DNA from: CALMEC01 sp963706315
GTDB lineage: Bacteria > Actinomycetota > Thermoleophilia > Miltoncostaeales > Miltoncostaeaceae
Length of the DNA: 64,000 nucleotides
NCBI GenBank assembly: GCA_963706315.1
Contig: CAVPMA010000013.1
Coordinates: 62,001 to 126,000, forward strand
Direction of reading: 5' to 3'
The notes below the pieces were generated by a model. It was not told the DNA's origin. It searched no databases and saw nothing but the letters and a program-made list of their open reading frames with translations. The stretch's first letter is position 1. Every line of letters begins with the position of its first letter. The translations under genes were made by a program, and so were the position numbers. Positions 52,851 to 62,271 of the stretch are shown here, piece after piece.

Positions 52851-53141
52851 ATGGCGTACGGGATTGTGCATCAGTTCGCAGATGGCACGAAAGAGCAATA
52901 CGAGGCCTCGCTCGCGGCCGTGCATCCGAGCCATGGCGGCCTCCCGGAGGGGCAGCTGTTTCATGCGGCTGGCCCGTCGGCCGGCGGCTGGACGATCGTC
53001 GCGATCCACGACTCGCAGGAAAGCTGGGAGCGGTTCCGTGACGAGGTCCTGATGCCCCGGATGTCACAAGGCATCGAAGGCGGCTTCACGAGTCCGCCCC
53101 AGGAGACGACGTTCGAGGTGTACAAGCAAGCGACGTCCTGA
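52851..53141 (+). CDS. Small alpha/beta-barrel-like protein
   Basis: 96 residues from ATG 52851 behind GGGAGAAC. It reads MAYGIVHQFADGTKEQYEAS, FHAAGPSAGGWTIVAIHDSQ and ESWERFRDEVLMPRM, a common actinobacterial small protein of the dimeric ferredoxin-like fold and unknown function. Confidence 0.65.
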   Translation: MAYGIVHQFADGTKEQYEASLAAVHPSHGGLPEGQLFHAAGPSAGGWTIVAIHDSQESWERFRDEVLMPRMSQGIEGGFTSPPQETTFEVYKQATS

Positions 53142-53310
53142 GGCCGTGAGCGGCGCGGCAGGCGCGCCGAGAGGGCGGGTGCTCCTGCCGCTCGCCACCG
53201 TTCCCCGCCCGCTCGTCCACGAGCGGGTCGGCTCCCGCAGTTGCGTCGTCCCGCGGCGGGCGACGACCGCCGGGTACGGCGTGGAGGGGCCGGGCGTCAA
53301 CCTACCCCGA

Positions 53311-53532
53311 TCACCTTATGACGGATGCACGTCCCGTCCGCCCGCCTGGCACGTACGAAGCCTCCTGGTCGACGCCCCAGTTGAAATCGCCCTCGGGTCC
53401 GATGGGCCCGTACGTGCCGTCCGCACGGAGCCCCGGCTGCTCGGATCCGTCGGCGCAGAACCCGTATCCCCAGGAGGGTGCGGACAGCCAGCGGCGGTTT
53501 CCGTTGAGCCGGAACGCTGCGACCGAAGACAC
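53311..53532 (-). CDS. Hypothetical protein
   Basis: 73 residues. It contains WGYGFCADGSEQPGLRADGT and YGPIGPEGDFNWGVDQEAS. The composition looks like a real coding frame, but there is no clear ribosome site and no family I know. Confidence 0.35.
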   Translation of the reverse strand: MSSVAAFRLNGNRRWLSAPSWGYGFCADGSEQPGLRADGTYGPIGPEGDFNWGVDQEASYVPGGRTGRASVIR

Positions 53533-53559
53533 GCCCGGTCATCCCGGGGACGCCGGTCA

Positions 53560-54375
53560 TCAGATCGCGGGTCCGGCCTGCCGCAAGAGGAATTCGAGGG
53601 TGGCGGAGTTGAACGTGTCTGCGTCCTCGTGCAGGCCCGCGTGGGAGAGGTTCTCGAAGACCACCACTTCGGTGTTCGGGATCGCCGAGCTAAGCGGCTC
53701 GGCGAAACGTCGTGACGTCACCTGATCGTGCGCCCCGAACGTGAGGAGCGTCGGGGCGGCGATGTCTTTCAGGACCGGACCGGCGTCGTGGTCGATCACC
53801 GCCTGCGACTGCGACAGGAACGCATCGAGTGGCTGAGCCGGGCGGCCGCGGACGAACTCCTCCAGGGCCTGCACGAACTCGGGTCGGCCCGCGTACATCT
53901 CGGGGGTGAAGCACCATGGGAAGATGCCGAGGATCACCGCATCGGCGACGGTCGGCAACGCGCGCGCCAGAGCGCGCCAGTTCTCGAGGCAGACGCGAAG
54001 GAACCCATCGGTGGTCCCCCACGCGCTGTGGAGCGACAACGAGCGGACCCGGCCCGGGTGCCGCGCCGCCAAATGCATTCCCACAGCCGAGCCGAGTGAC
54101 ACTCCTGCGACGTGGGCGGACTCCACCCCGATCGCGGTGAGGAACGCGGCGACCTGGTCGGCGTACCCGTTCGTCGAATACGGGCCCGCCGGCTTGTCGC
54201 TCTCGCCGGAGCCGGGCAGGTCGATCGAGATGCACGTGAAGTGCTTCGTGTACTCAGGCAGTTGGAACGCGTAGCAGGCATGGTCCGCCGCCAAGTAGGG
54301 GATCAAGAGCAGCGGCGGTCCCTCTCCCTGAACGTCGTAGTTGATCGAGAGGTTCTCCACCTGCACCTTCGGCAT
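53560..54375 (-). CDS. Alpha/beta hydrolase
   Basis: 271 residues from ATG 54375 with AAGGAG eight bases upstream. Catalytic elements: IDLPGSGESDKP, AHVAGVSLGSAVGMHLAARH (nucleophile Ser in GVSLGS), TFGAHDQVTSRRFAE (Asp) and FENLSHAGLHED (His). A cap domain lies at residues about 125-200. The substrate cannot be predicted. Confidence 0.87.
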   Translation of the reverse strand: MPKVQVENLSINYDVQGEGPPLLLIPYLAADHACYAFQLPEYTKHFTCISIDLPGSGESDKPAGPYSTNGYADQVAAFLTAIGVESAHVAGVSLGSAVGMHLAARHPGRVRSLSLHSAWGTTDGFLRVCLENWRALARALPTVADAVILGIFPWCFTPEMYAGRPEFVQALEEFVRGRPAQPLDAFLSQSQAVIDHDAGPVLKDIAAPTLLTFGAHDQVTSRRFAEPLSSAIPNTEVVVFENLSHAGLHEDADTFNSATLEFLLRQAGPAI

Positions 54376-54528
54376 GACGCGCTCCTTCCACGAGTTGCGG
54401 TGACACAAGCCTCCCCGGTGCGGGCATCCGGGTCATCAGCAGAAAACCGGGGGCGAGTCCGCGCCCGGTACTGAGTCCGCAACGACGGCGATCTGGTTCA
54501 CCTCCGGGCGGACGGTAGGGTGCCGCGG

Positions 54529-55968
54529 ATGGCGAACACGCATCGCCCCCGGACCCGGGAGGTCGAGCTGCACGCGCTCGACACAGCTCGGCTCGAGCCA
54601 CTGATCGGTCGCGAGCGGATGGCGCGCGTCGAGGCTGCCACCGAGGCGGCTGCGGCGGCGCTCGCCGGCCGCACCATCATCAAGGTGAACTCCACGGCGA
54701 ATGGCGGCGGCGTCGCGGAGATGCTCTACACCCTCATCTCGTACAGCCGCGGCGCCGGCCTCGACACCCGCTGGCTCGTGATCCAGGGCGACCCGCTGTT
54801 CTTCAGCATCACGAAGCGGATTCACAACCGGCTCTACGGCAGCCCCGGCGACGGCGGCGAGCTCGGCGAGGCCGAACGAAAGCACTACGAAGGCGTGTTG
54901 AGGCACAACGCGGAGGGGCTTCTCGCGCTGGTCCGCCCGGGCGACATCGTGATGCTGCACGACCCTCAGCCCGCAGGTCTCACGAAGGCGGTCAAACGGG
55001 CGGGCGCACGCGTCATCTGGCGATGCCACGTCGGGCGCGACCAGCCGAACGAGTGGACCGAGCAGGCGTGGGCGTTTCTACGACCCTACGTCGAGGAGGC
55101 CGACGCGTTCGTGGTGTCCCGCCGGGACTTCGCCGCGCCGTGGATGGACCCAAGACGAGTCCACGTCATGGCGCCCTCGCTGGACCCGTTCTCGGCCAAG
55201 AACGAGCCCATGTCGAGCCGCAACGTGCGACGCGTCTTGGGTTACGCGGGCCTGTTGCAGGGCGACCGCAGCACCCCCGCCGTCCCCTTCACCCGTCGCG
55301 ACGGTTCGGCCGGCTGGATCAACCGCCACGCGGACCTCCTGCAGACGGGGCCCCCGCCGCCGCCCGACGTGCCGCTGGTCGTCCAGGTCTCGCGGTGGGA
55401 TCGGATCAAGGACATGCCAGGCGTCTTGAACGGGTTCGTCGAGCACGTTGACACCCAACTCGGCGCGCATCTCCTCCTGGTCGGGCCCGCCGTGACGGGG
55501 GTCGCGGACGATGGCGAAGCGGGCGACGCGCTGGACGAGTGCATGGCCGTGTGGCGGGCGCTGCCCCGCCCGGCCAGGGCGCGGACGCACCTCGCGTGCA
55601 TCCCGATGGACGATCCGGAAGAGAACGCGGCAATCGTCAACGCGATCCAGCGCCATGCGTCGGTCATCGTCCAGAAGAGCCTCGCCGAGGGGTTCGGACT
55701 CACGGTCGCGGAAGCGATGTGGAAAGGGCGGCCCGTCGTCGCGAGCCGCGTCGGGGGGATCGCCGACCAGATCACGCACGGACGGCATGGCCTCCTGATC
55801 GACGACCCGCTCGATCTCGCGTCCTTCGGGCAGGCTGTGACACAGCTGCTGAGGGATCCCGAGGGCGCTGACCAGCTCGGCCGCCGGGCGCGGGCCCGTG
55901 TGGTGCGCGCCTTCCTCGGTGACCGCCACCTCCTGCAGTTCGGCGCGCTCCTGCAGCAGCTCAGCTGA
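54529..55968 (+). CDS. treT: GT4 glycosyltransferase of the trehalose synthase TreT type
   Basis: 479 residues from ATG 54529 (GTG 54520 is an alternative). The N-terminal domain has TIIKVNSTANGGGVAEMLYT, the hallmark of TreT-like enzymes, and RWLVIQGDPLFFSITKRIHN. The C-terminal domain has VPLVVQVSRWDRIKDMPGVL and SLAEGFGLTVAEAMWKGRPV with the paired Glu residues. TreT makes trehalose from a nucleotide-glucose and glucose, reversibly; relatives use other acceptors, so the reaction is probable rather than certain. Confidence 0.8.
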   Translation: MANTHRPRTREVELHALDTARLEPLIGRERMARVEAATEAAAAALAGRTIIKVNSTANGGGVAEMLYTLISYSRGAGLDTRWLVIQGDPLFFSITKRIHNRLYGSPGDGGELGEAERKHYEGVLRHNAEGLLALVRPGDIVMLHDPQPAGLTKAVKRAGARVIWRCHVGRDQPNEWTEQAWAFLRPYVEEADAFVVSRRDFAAPWMDPRRVHVMAPSLDPFSAKNEPMSSRNVRRVLGYAGLLQGDRSTPAVPFTRRDGSAGWINRHADLLQTGPPPPPDVPLVVQVSRWDRIKDMPGVLNGFVEHVDTQLGAHLLLVGPAVTGVADDGEAGDALDECMAVWRALPRPARARTHLACIPMDDPEENAAIVNAIQRHASVIVQKSLAEGFGLTVAEAMWKGRPVVASRVGGIADQITHGRHGLLIDDPLDLASFGQAVTQLLRDPEGADQLGRRARARVVRAFLGDRHLLQFGALLQQLS

Positions 55969-56006
55969 AGCGGACGACGCAGCCCGCGTCGCCGCAGCGG
56001 CCGTAA

Positions 56007-56354
56007 CTATTTCGGGTCGATCTTGACCGCGAACGTCTGCACCGCGATCTTCCCGTCGCGCACGACGAACGTGTCGGTGCCCAGGGCGACGACGGCGGAC
56101 GCGCAGTCCGCGTGCCAGAGGATGTAGGCGACATCGCCCTCGATGTGAGACGCGTCCATGACGAAGTCAAAGGTACCCGGCGCGAACAACCCCGAGAAGA
56201 AGCCGCTGAACGCGGCCCGGAGCGCAGCACGAACCCTGAGCGGTCCGTCAGGCGAGATGAGGACCGATTCGTCCGTGTAGTCCCTGAGGATTTCGTCCGT
56301 GTCTCCCGCGCCGAATGCCGCGAGGTGATGATCAAGAACCGCTTGCGTGCTCAT
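56007..56354 (-). CDS. NTF2-like (SnoaL-type) protein
   Basis: 115 residues from ATG 56354. Cone-shaped NTF2 fold: TQAVLDHHLAAFGAGDTDEI, LRDYTDESVLISPDGPLR, FDFVMDASHIEGDVAYILWH and FVVRDGKIAVQTFAVKI. Family members are enzymes or ligand-binding proteins; nothing specific here. Confidence 0.8.
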   Translation of the reverse strand: MSTQAVLDHHLAAFGAGDTDEILRDYTDESVLISPDGPLRVRAALRAAFSGFFSGLFAPGTFDFVMDASHIEGDVAYILWHADCASAVVALGTDTFVVRDGKIAVQTFAVKIDPK

Positions 56355-56375
56355 CGCTCTCTTCTCGCCGCTCGG

Positions 56376-56490
56376 TCATCGTCCGAGCAGATGCTGGGCG
56401 AACCAGTCCGTCGCTGCGTCCGCAGCGGCGTCGAACCCCGCGACGGAGGCGCCCTCAGCGTCGAACTCGACATCGTTCGCATCGCTCACC
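56376..56490 (-). pseudogene. Possible dienelactone-hydrolase C-terminal remnant
   Basis: Leftward reading to the stop at 56376 gives FDAAADAATDWFAQHLLGR, the usual ending of dienelactone-hydrolase-like proteins (DA...R...WFxxHL). Nothing upstream continues it. Weak evidence. Confidence 0.3.
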
Positions 56491-56750
56491 CCTTGTCGCC
56501 GGCGCAACGGCGAATTCTCTGCCCGGCTTGCGGGGAGGTGTCAACCTCGCACCGTGCGAGGAGTCTCAGGATAGGCGGTGGCTCCCCGACCTCCAGCACG
56601 CGCGCGGGGGAGCTGTGGAAAGATCCCCGAGCTGGCGTGGACGTAGCAGCACAGCAGCACGATCTTCCCTCCCGGGAGACGTGGGTTAAGGTCGCCGCGA
56701 AGGGCGCCGATAGTGGGCGAGCAGCACCCACGAAGGCGAGGAGGCGAGAG

Positions 56751-57925
56751 ATGATGCGCGCGAAGCCGGTTAGGGAGACCCCCCGGCTCATCCTCATGGG
56801 CTGTGTGATCGCCCTGCTCCTGGTCGCCTTGACGGCTCCGCTCGCGGCGGCGGCCCCCACAGGGCTCGTGGCAAGCACCAGCTCCAACCGCTCGAACCCG
56901 GTGACGCTGAATGGGGCGTCCCTGAGCGGCAAGCGCTACATCTTCGTCACCGGCTACTCGCAAGCCCGGCGTGTTCGGTTCACGCTCGACGGCGGGTCGT
57001 CGGTGACGCGCTCCTCGCCGTTCGACTATGCCGGCACGGCAAGCAACGGGCGGGCGAATGCGCTCGATACCGCCGGCCTCGCCAACGGGCCGCACACGCT
57101 CACCGCCACGGTGACACGCAGCAGCGGTGCGGTCATCGCCGACCTCACCGCGACCTTCACGGTGGCGAACCAGGCCCCGGTTCCGCCGCCGCCACCACCA
57201 CTCCTCCTCCACCTCCTCCACCGGGCGCCTATTGGACGCCCGCACCCGGGACGACGTGGCAGTGGCAGCTCAGCGGAGTTCTGGACACCACGGTCGACGC
57301 GTCTGTCTACGACGTGGACGGGTTCGACACGAGCGCTGATCAGGTCGCCGCGCTGCACACCCAAGGGCGAAAGGTGATCTGCTACCTGAGCGTGGGGACG
57401 TGGGAGAACTGGCGTCCAGATGCGGCGTCGTTCCCTGCGTCCGTCAAGGGGAGCGGCAACGGATGGCCCGGAGAGAAGTGGCTGGACATCCGCCGCATCG
57501 ACCTGCTCGGGCCGATCATGACCGCCAGGTTCCAGATGTGCAGGGACAAGGGCTTCGACGCCGTCGAGCCGGACAATATCGACGGGTACACGAACAGCAC
57601 CGGCTTCCCGCTCAAGGCCGCGGATCAGTCCACGTACAACCGCTGGATCGCCGACACCGTCCACTCCCTCGGCCTGTCGGTCGGGCTCAAGAACGACGTC
57701 GACCAGGTCACCACGCTGCAGCCCTCGTTCGACTGGGCGCTCAACGAGCAGTGCTTCCAGTACAGCGAATGCGGAGCCTATTCGGCGTTCGTGGGTGCGG
57801 GGAAGGCGGTGTTCATCACCGAGTACCAGGGAAAGTTCCCCGCGTACTGTCCGAGCGCGATTGCGTCGGGGTTCTCCGCGATCGAGAAGCACCTGAGCCT
57901 CGACGCCTGGAGGAAGGCTTGCTGA
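56751..57925 (+). pseudogene. Secreted GH114-type glycoside hydrolase, frameshift in linker
   Basis: ATG 56751 follows GGAGG. Signal peptide (ILMGCVIALLLVALTAPLAA), then an Ig-like domain (RYIFVTGYSQARRVRFTLDG, NGPHTLTATVTRSSGAV) and a proline linker. In the CCN-rich linker (57185-57225) the frame changes, and the catalytic domain continues AYWTPAPGTTWQWQLSGVLD, VYDVDGFDTSADQVA, KVICYLSVGTWENWRPDA, WLDIRRIDLLGPIM, FDAVEPDNIDGYTNSTGF and GLSVGLKNDVDQV to 57925. YDVDGFD, CYLSVG and EPDNID are typical of endo-alpha-1,4-polygalactosaminidases (GH114). One indel in a repetitive stretch separates intact halves, so a sequence error or phase variation is possible. Confidence 0.75.
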
Positions 57926-58073
57926 AGCATCACCGCGCGTGATGACCGACCACCAAGCCGCTCTTCGCCATCCTCGTCAAGGTCTCGCGCAAACCGTCGC
58001 GCTGAACGGCCGTCCACGACCGGCTGACGGAACCGCTTGCTGACCCCCGCGAGCGCCGGCGTGAGCCTCGCGC

Positions 58074-59263
58074 TTAGGGTCGCACCGGGGTGAACCCCGC
58101 CCCCTCGGCGGGGTGCGTCCCGTTCCCGCCTCCCCCGCTCCAGACGAGCAGCGCGCGCCCGGTCCACACCATCGCGGCGGTGTCGTGCTTCGCGAACGGC
58201 CATTGCGGGAGCGTGGACCAGCGGTTCGTCGTCGGGTTGTATGCCAGCCCGCCGCGTCCGGTCCACAGCACGACACGACTGGTGGTCCAGATCGCCGGAC
58301 CCTCGACGGGCCGCGCTATGGGGGCGCGCAACAGCCAGCGATCCGTCGCTGCCCTGTAGACAAACGTGGTCCTGCCCTTCGTGCCCGCACCGACGACCAC
58401 CAGCTCGTGCCCATCCCAGACCGCCTTCGCACCGGACGGCGTGACGGGCAACGGCGCGATCCGCCGCCACGTGTCGGTCCTCGGGTTGTACGCGGCAGCG
58501 CGGGCGAGCGACGCCGGATACGGCTTGCCCTGCGGGTCAATGCCACTGACCAGGACGATCAGCTCCCGCCCAGTCCACGCGCCGACCGGGTGTTGCGAGG
58601 CGCTCAGCGGAGCCTGCGCCAGTGTCCGCGCCGTATTCGTCGCCGGGTTGTACGCGCGGCCCGTGGCGGAGGCGTCGCCGCAGCAGCCGCCACCCCATCC
58701 GATCATCTCGCGACCGGTCCACGCCACCAGACCGTCGTTGACCGTCGACGACAGCCGCCGCCAGTGGTTCGTCACCGGGTTGAAGCCAGAGCGAGCAGTC
58801 GGGCCCATGACCAGGACCTCCTTGCCCGTCCATACGCCGGTGTACCGGCCTTCGTAGCTCCCTTCCAGACCCGGGGACGGCGTCAGCCGGCGCCAGGTGC
58901 CGGTCGCGGGGTTGTAGGCGGCGGCGGCGTTGGCCGTCCGGTAGTCCGCGAGTGAGGCACGGGTGAAGACGAACATCTCCGCCCGTCCACACGCCAACGA
59001 ACCGGGTATCCGTGCCCGAGGCGATCGGCGCCGCAGGAAACGGCTGCCATGCGCCGGCCAGCGTCGGGACTGCCGCTCGGCTGTTGCTCGCCCCCGGGGG
59101 CCGAGACGCCCAGCCGGCGGCGGGCGCTCCAAGCGCCGCGATAGATGCGGCGGCGACCGCCAGAAGCCACTTGAAGGAGGGGTGCGCTGCGGCGGGCCTG
59201 TTCCTGGCCGCAATTCGCGCACCGCCCAGCCGGCTTGCGCTCCTTGTCAGCCATGGCGTCTCA
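58074..59263 (-). pseudogene. Secreted kelch-like beta-propeller, frameshifted near the N-terminus
   Basis: The body from about 58980 down to 58074 has repeated blades: YNPATGTWRRLTPSPGL, FNPVTNHWRRLSSTV, YNPATNTARTLAQAPL, YNPRTDTWRRIAPLPV and YNPTTNRWSTLPQWPF, each followed by VWTGxE/R. The N-terminal part, with a signal anchor FKWLLAVAAASIAALGAPAA, is in another frame that meets the body at GGGCGG (58979-58985), where one extra G accounts for the shift. The likely start is a GTG near 59263. Function unknown; kelch propellers bind carbohydrates or proteins. Confidence 0.65.
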
Positions 59264-59472
59264 CCCACCTCGTGTTGCTCGCTTTGCCCGGTCTCGAACG
59301 AACGTACTCCCGTGGCCGGCACCCGGTCGACGGTAGGAATCTATCGATCGCCCCCGGGAAGCCCCCACTCGTCGCCTCCGTCGCGCCCAGGTCGGATTCG
59401 TGCGGTGAAACCCGCGCTCTCGTGGGGGACCCTGCGGATGACCGCAACGAGCGTACGGGTGACGATGAACCC

Positions 59473-60816
59473 ATGGTGTTCACCGATAGGCGCGACGCCG
59501 GACGCCGGCTCGCGGCGCTTCTCGAGCGGTTTGCCGGAGAGCGCCCGATCGTCGTCGCCCTCCCGCGGGGCGGTGTGCCGGTGGCCGTGGAGGTCGCGCG
59601 AGCGCTCGGCGCGCCGCTCGAACTGCTGACCGTCCGCAAGCTCGGGGCCCCGCAGGACCCCGAGTTCGCCATCGGCGCGGTCGCCGAGGACGGCACCGCC
59701 GTTGTGAACACGGCCGTCGCGCGCCACGTCGGCGTCACGGAAGCGGAGTTCCGGCGCATCCTCGAACGCGAGCAGCGCGAGCTGCGGCGCCAGATGGAGC
59801 GGTTTCGGAATGGACGGCCGGCGCTGGACGTTCACGGCCGGACGGTGATCATCGTGGACGACGGGCTCGCGACCGGCCTGAGCGACCTGGTGGCGGTGCG
59901 CGCGCTCCGCGGACGGGGGGCTGCACGGATCGTGGTCGCCGTACCCGTCGGCTCGCGCGAGTCGATCGCGATGCTCGGCGTGGAAGCCGATGAGGTCGTG
60001 TGCGTAACGACCCCGCGTGAGCTCCTCGGCGTGGGTCGCTGGTACGACGACTTTTCGCCGGTGTCCGACGAGGAAGTGCTCCGCCTGCTCGAGGAGGCGG
60101 GCGCACGTGTCCCGGCGTCGGGGGTTCCCGTCCGGCCGGCCCCGCCGGGCGCGACCTCCCGCGAGCTGACGTTCGAGATCGACGGCGTGACGCTCCCGGG
60201 GGACCTGACGCTGCCGGCCGGGGCACGCGGTCTGGTGATCTTCGCCCACGGCAGCGGCAGCAGCCGGCTGAGCGTCCGGAACCGCGAGGTCGCGCGGACC
60301 CTCAACGAGGCCGGGCTTGCGACCCTCCTCTTCGATCTGCTTTCGGAGGCCGAGAGTCATCTCCGCGAGCTGGTCTTCGACGTCGCCCTGCTCGCGCGGC
60401 GGTTGGAGGCCGTGATCCGGTGGGCGGTTGACGACCCCGCCACCTGTGAGCTTCCGGTCGGCCTCTTCGGGGCATCAACCGGGGCGGGGGCCGCATTCAA
60501 GGCGGCAGCCGAGATCGGCGGGCCGGTGCGCGCGGTGGTCTCGCGCGGGGGCCGGCCGGATCTCGCGACCGAATACCTCACCGCGGTCCAGGCCCCGACC
60601 CTCCTGATCGTCGGGAGTCGCGATCACGATGTGCTCGAGCTCAACCGCCGCGCCGCCGACGCGCTCGGCTGCGCCAGGCGTCTGGCGATCGTGGACGGCG
60701 CCGGTCACCTGTTCGAGGAGCCCGGCGCACTCGATGCGGTGGCACGGCTGGCGATCGAATGGTTCGACGCCCACCTACGGGTGACGAATGCCGCTCCGGA
60801 TTCGGTGGAGGCCTGA
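59473..60816 (+). CDS. Phosphoribosyltransferase fused to dienelactone-hydrolase-like domain
   Basis: 447 residues from ATG 59473. Residues 1-220 are a PRTase: PIVVALPRGGVPVAVEVARA, VRKLGAPQDPEFAIGAVAED and the PRPP loop VIIVDDGLATGLSDL. Residues about 230-440 are an alpha/beta hydrolase: VIFAHGSGSSRLSVRNREVA, GLFGASTGAGAAFKAAAEIG (nucleophile Ser in GASTG), LIVGSRDHDVLELNRRAAD (Asp) and GAGHLFEEPG (His). The fusion is found in several bacterial phyla, often beside erythromycin-esterase homologues as here. The joint reaction is unknown; a nucleotide- or base-linked ester is one guess. It ends two bases before the GTG of the next gene. Confidence 0.87.
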   Translation: MVFTDRRDAGRRLAALLERFAGERPIVVALPRGGVPVAVEVARALGAPLELLTVRKLGAPQDPEFAIGAVAEDGTAVVNTAVARHVGVTEAEFRRILEREQRELRRQMERFRNGRPALDVHGRTVIIVDDGLATGLSDLVAVRALRGRGAARIVVAVPVGSRESIAMLGVEADEVVCVTTPRELLGVGRWYDDFSPVSDEEVLRLLEEAGARVPASGVPVRPAPPGATSRELTFEIDGVTLPGDLTLPAGARGLVIFAHGSGSSRLSVRNREVARTLNEAGLATLLFDLLSEAESHLRELVFDVALLARRLEAVIRWAVDDPATCELPVGLFGASTGAGAAFKAAAEIGGPVRAVVSRGGRPDLATEYLTAVQAPTLLIVGSRDHDVLELNRRAADALGCARRLAIVDGAGHLFEEPGALDAVARLAIEWFDAHLRVTNAAPDSVEA

Positions 60817-60818
60817 TC

Positions 60819-62180
60819 GTGACCACCGGCCACGCGACTGCGCGTACAGACGACGCCGCGATCGCGGCAATACGGTCCGGCGCGCATGCCTTGACCGGCG
60901 ATCGGCACGACTACGACGCGTTGCTCGACATGGTCGGCGGGGCCCGGGTCGTCATGCTCGGCGAGGCCAGCCACGGGACGCACGAGTTCTATCGAGAGCG
61001 AGCCCGCATCACGCAGCGCCTGATCCGGGAACTCGGGTTCTCCGCCGTCGCGATCGAGGGAGACTGGCCCGATGCCGCCCGGGTCAACAGTTACGTCCGC
61101 GGTCAGGGGAGCGATCGGGACGCCGAGGAATCGCTCCGGGGCTTCCGTCGATTCCCGACGTGGATGTGGCGCAACGCCGACGTCCTCGACTTCGTCGGAT
61201 GGCTTCGCGCGCACAACGACGGCATCGGGACCTCCGCGATGAGGGTCGGCGTCTACGGACTCGACCTCTACAGCCTGGGCGCTTCGATGGAGGCGGTCAT
61301 CCGCTACCTCGAGCAGCACGACCCGGTGGCGGCGGACCGAGCCCGACGGAGGTACGAGTGCCTGCAGCCCTACGCGGGAGAGAGCGCCGCCTACGGGCAG
61401 GCGGTGCTGCTCGGGGTGAGCGACTCGTGCCGGCGCCATGTACTGCACGAGCTGGTGGAGCTTCGCCGCATGGCCGGGGAATGGTTGCAGCGTGACGGCG
61501 CGACCGCCGAGGACGAGTACTTCGTCGCGGAGCAGAACGCGTCGGTGGTGGCCGACGCCGAGGAGTACTACCGCACGATGCTCGGCGGAGCCGCCGCATC
61601 CTGGAACCTCCGCGACCGGCACATGGCCGACACGCTCGACCACCTCATGGCCCACCTGGATCGCCACGGCGCGACAAGCCGCGTCGTGGTGTGGGAGCAC
61701 AACTCGCACATCGGCGACGCTCGGTTCACGGAGATGGCGAGGCGGGGCGAGATCAACATCGGACAGCTCATGCGCGAGCGGCATGGCCGAGACGTCGTCC
61801 TCGTGGGCTTCACGACCTCCAGCGGCACCGTGACCGCCGCGTCGGAGTGGGGCGCGCCTGCCCAGCGCAAGCTGGTGCGACCGGCGCCGGACGGGAGTTG
61901 CGAGGCGCTCTTGCGCGCCACCGGCATCCCGGCGTTCCTGCTCTGCCCGCTCCGCTCCGGCCGACACTCCCGCGTTCTCGACGAGCCCCGCCTGGAGCGT
62001 GCGATCGGCGTGATCTACCGCCCGGAAACGGAACGCCAGAGCCACTGGTTCACCGCGAACATCGCGAAGCAGTTCGACGCCCTGGTTCACATCGACGTCA
62101 CCCGCGCCGTCGAGCCGCTGGAGCGCTCCCGCCGATGGGAGGCCGGCGAACCGCCCGAGACATATCCGACGGGGCTCTGA
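60819..62180 (+). CDS. Erythromycin-esterase family protein
   Basis: 453 residues from GTG 60819. Family motifs are VVMLGEASHGTHEFYRERAR (catalytic His and Glu region), AIEGDWPDAARVNSYVRG, GVYGLDLYSLGASMEAVIRY and VVVWEHNSHIGDARFTEMAR. True Ere enzymes hydrolyse macrolide lactones, but most homologues of this group are chromosomal with unknown substrates. The tight linkage to the PRTase-hydrolase gene suggests a joint pathway rather than drug resistance. Confidence 0.87.
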   Translation: MTTGHATARTDDAAIAAIRSGAHALTGDRHDYDALLDMVGGARVVMLGEASHGTHEFYRERARITQRLIRELGFSAVAIEGDWPDAARVNSYVRGQGSDRDAEESLRGFRRFPTWMWRNADVLDFVGWLRAHNDGIGTSAMRVGVYGLDLYSLGASMEAVIRYLEQHDPVAADRARRRYECLQPYAGESAAYGQAVLLGVSDSCRRHVLHELVELRRMAGEWLQRDGATAEDEYFVAEQNASVVADAEEYYRTMLGGAAASWNLRDRHMADTLDHLMAHLDRHGATSRVVVWEHNSHIGDARFTEMARRGEINIGQLMRERHGRDVVLVGFTTSSGTVTAASEWGAPAQRKLVRPAPDGSCEALLRATGIPAFLLCPLRSGRHSRVLDEPRLERAIGVIYRPETERQSHWFTANIAKQFDALVHIDVTRAVEPLERSRRWEAGEPPETYPTGL

Positions 62181-62271
62181 TGGCGAGCTCGCCCGCGCAG
62201 CCCCGACCATGCCGAGCGACCCGTACGATCGCCCGGTTATCCCGTCGTGCCGAGTCGTTCCGGGAGGGAGC

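Noticed and set aside
60819..62180. Macrolide resistance gene
   Set aside because: Family membership is clear, but the chromosomal linkage to a PRTase-hydrolase fusion is typical of homologues with unknown substrates; resistance is not supported.
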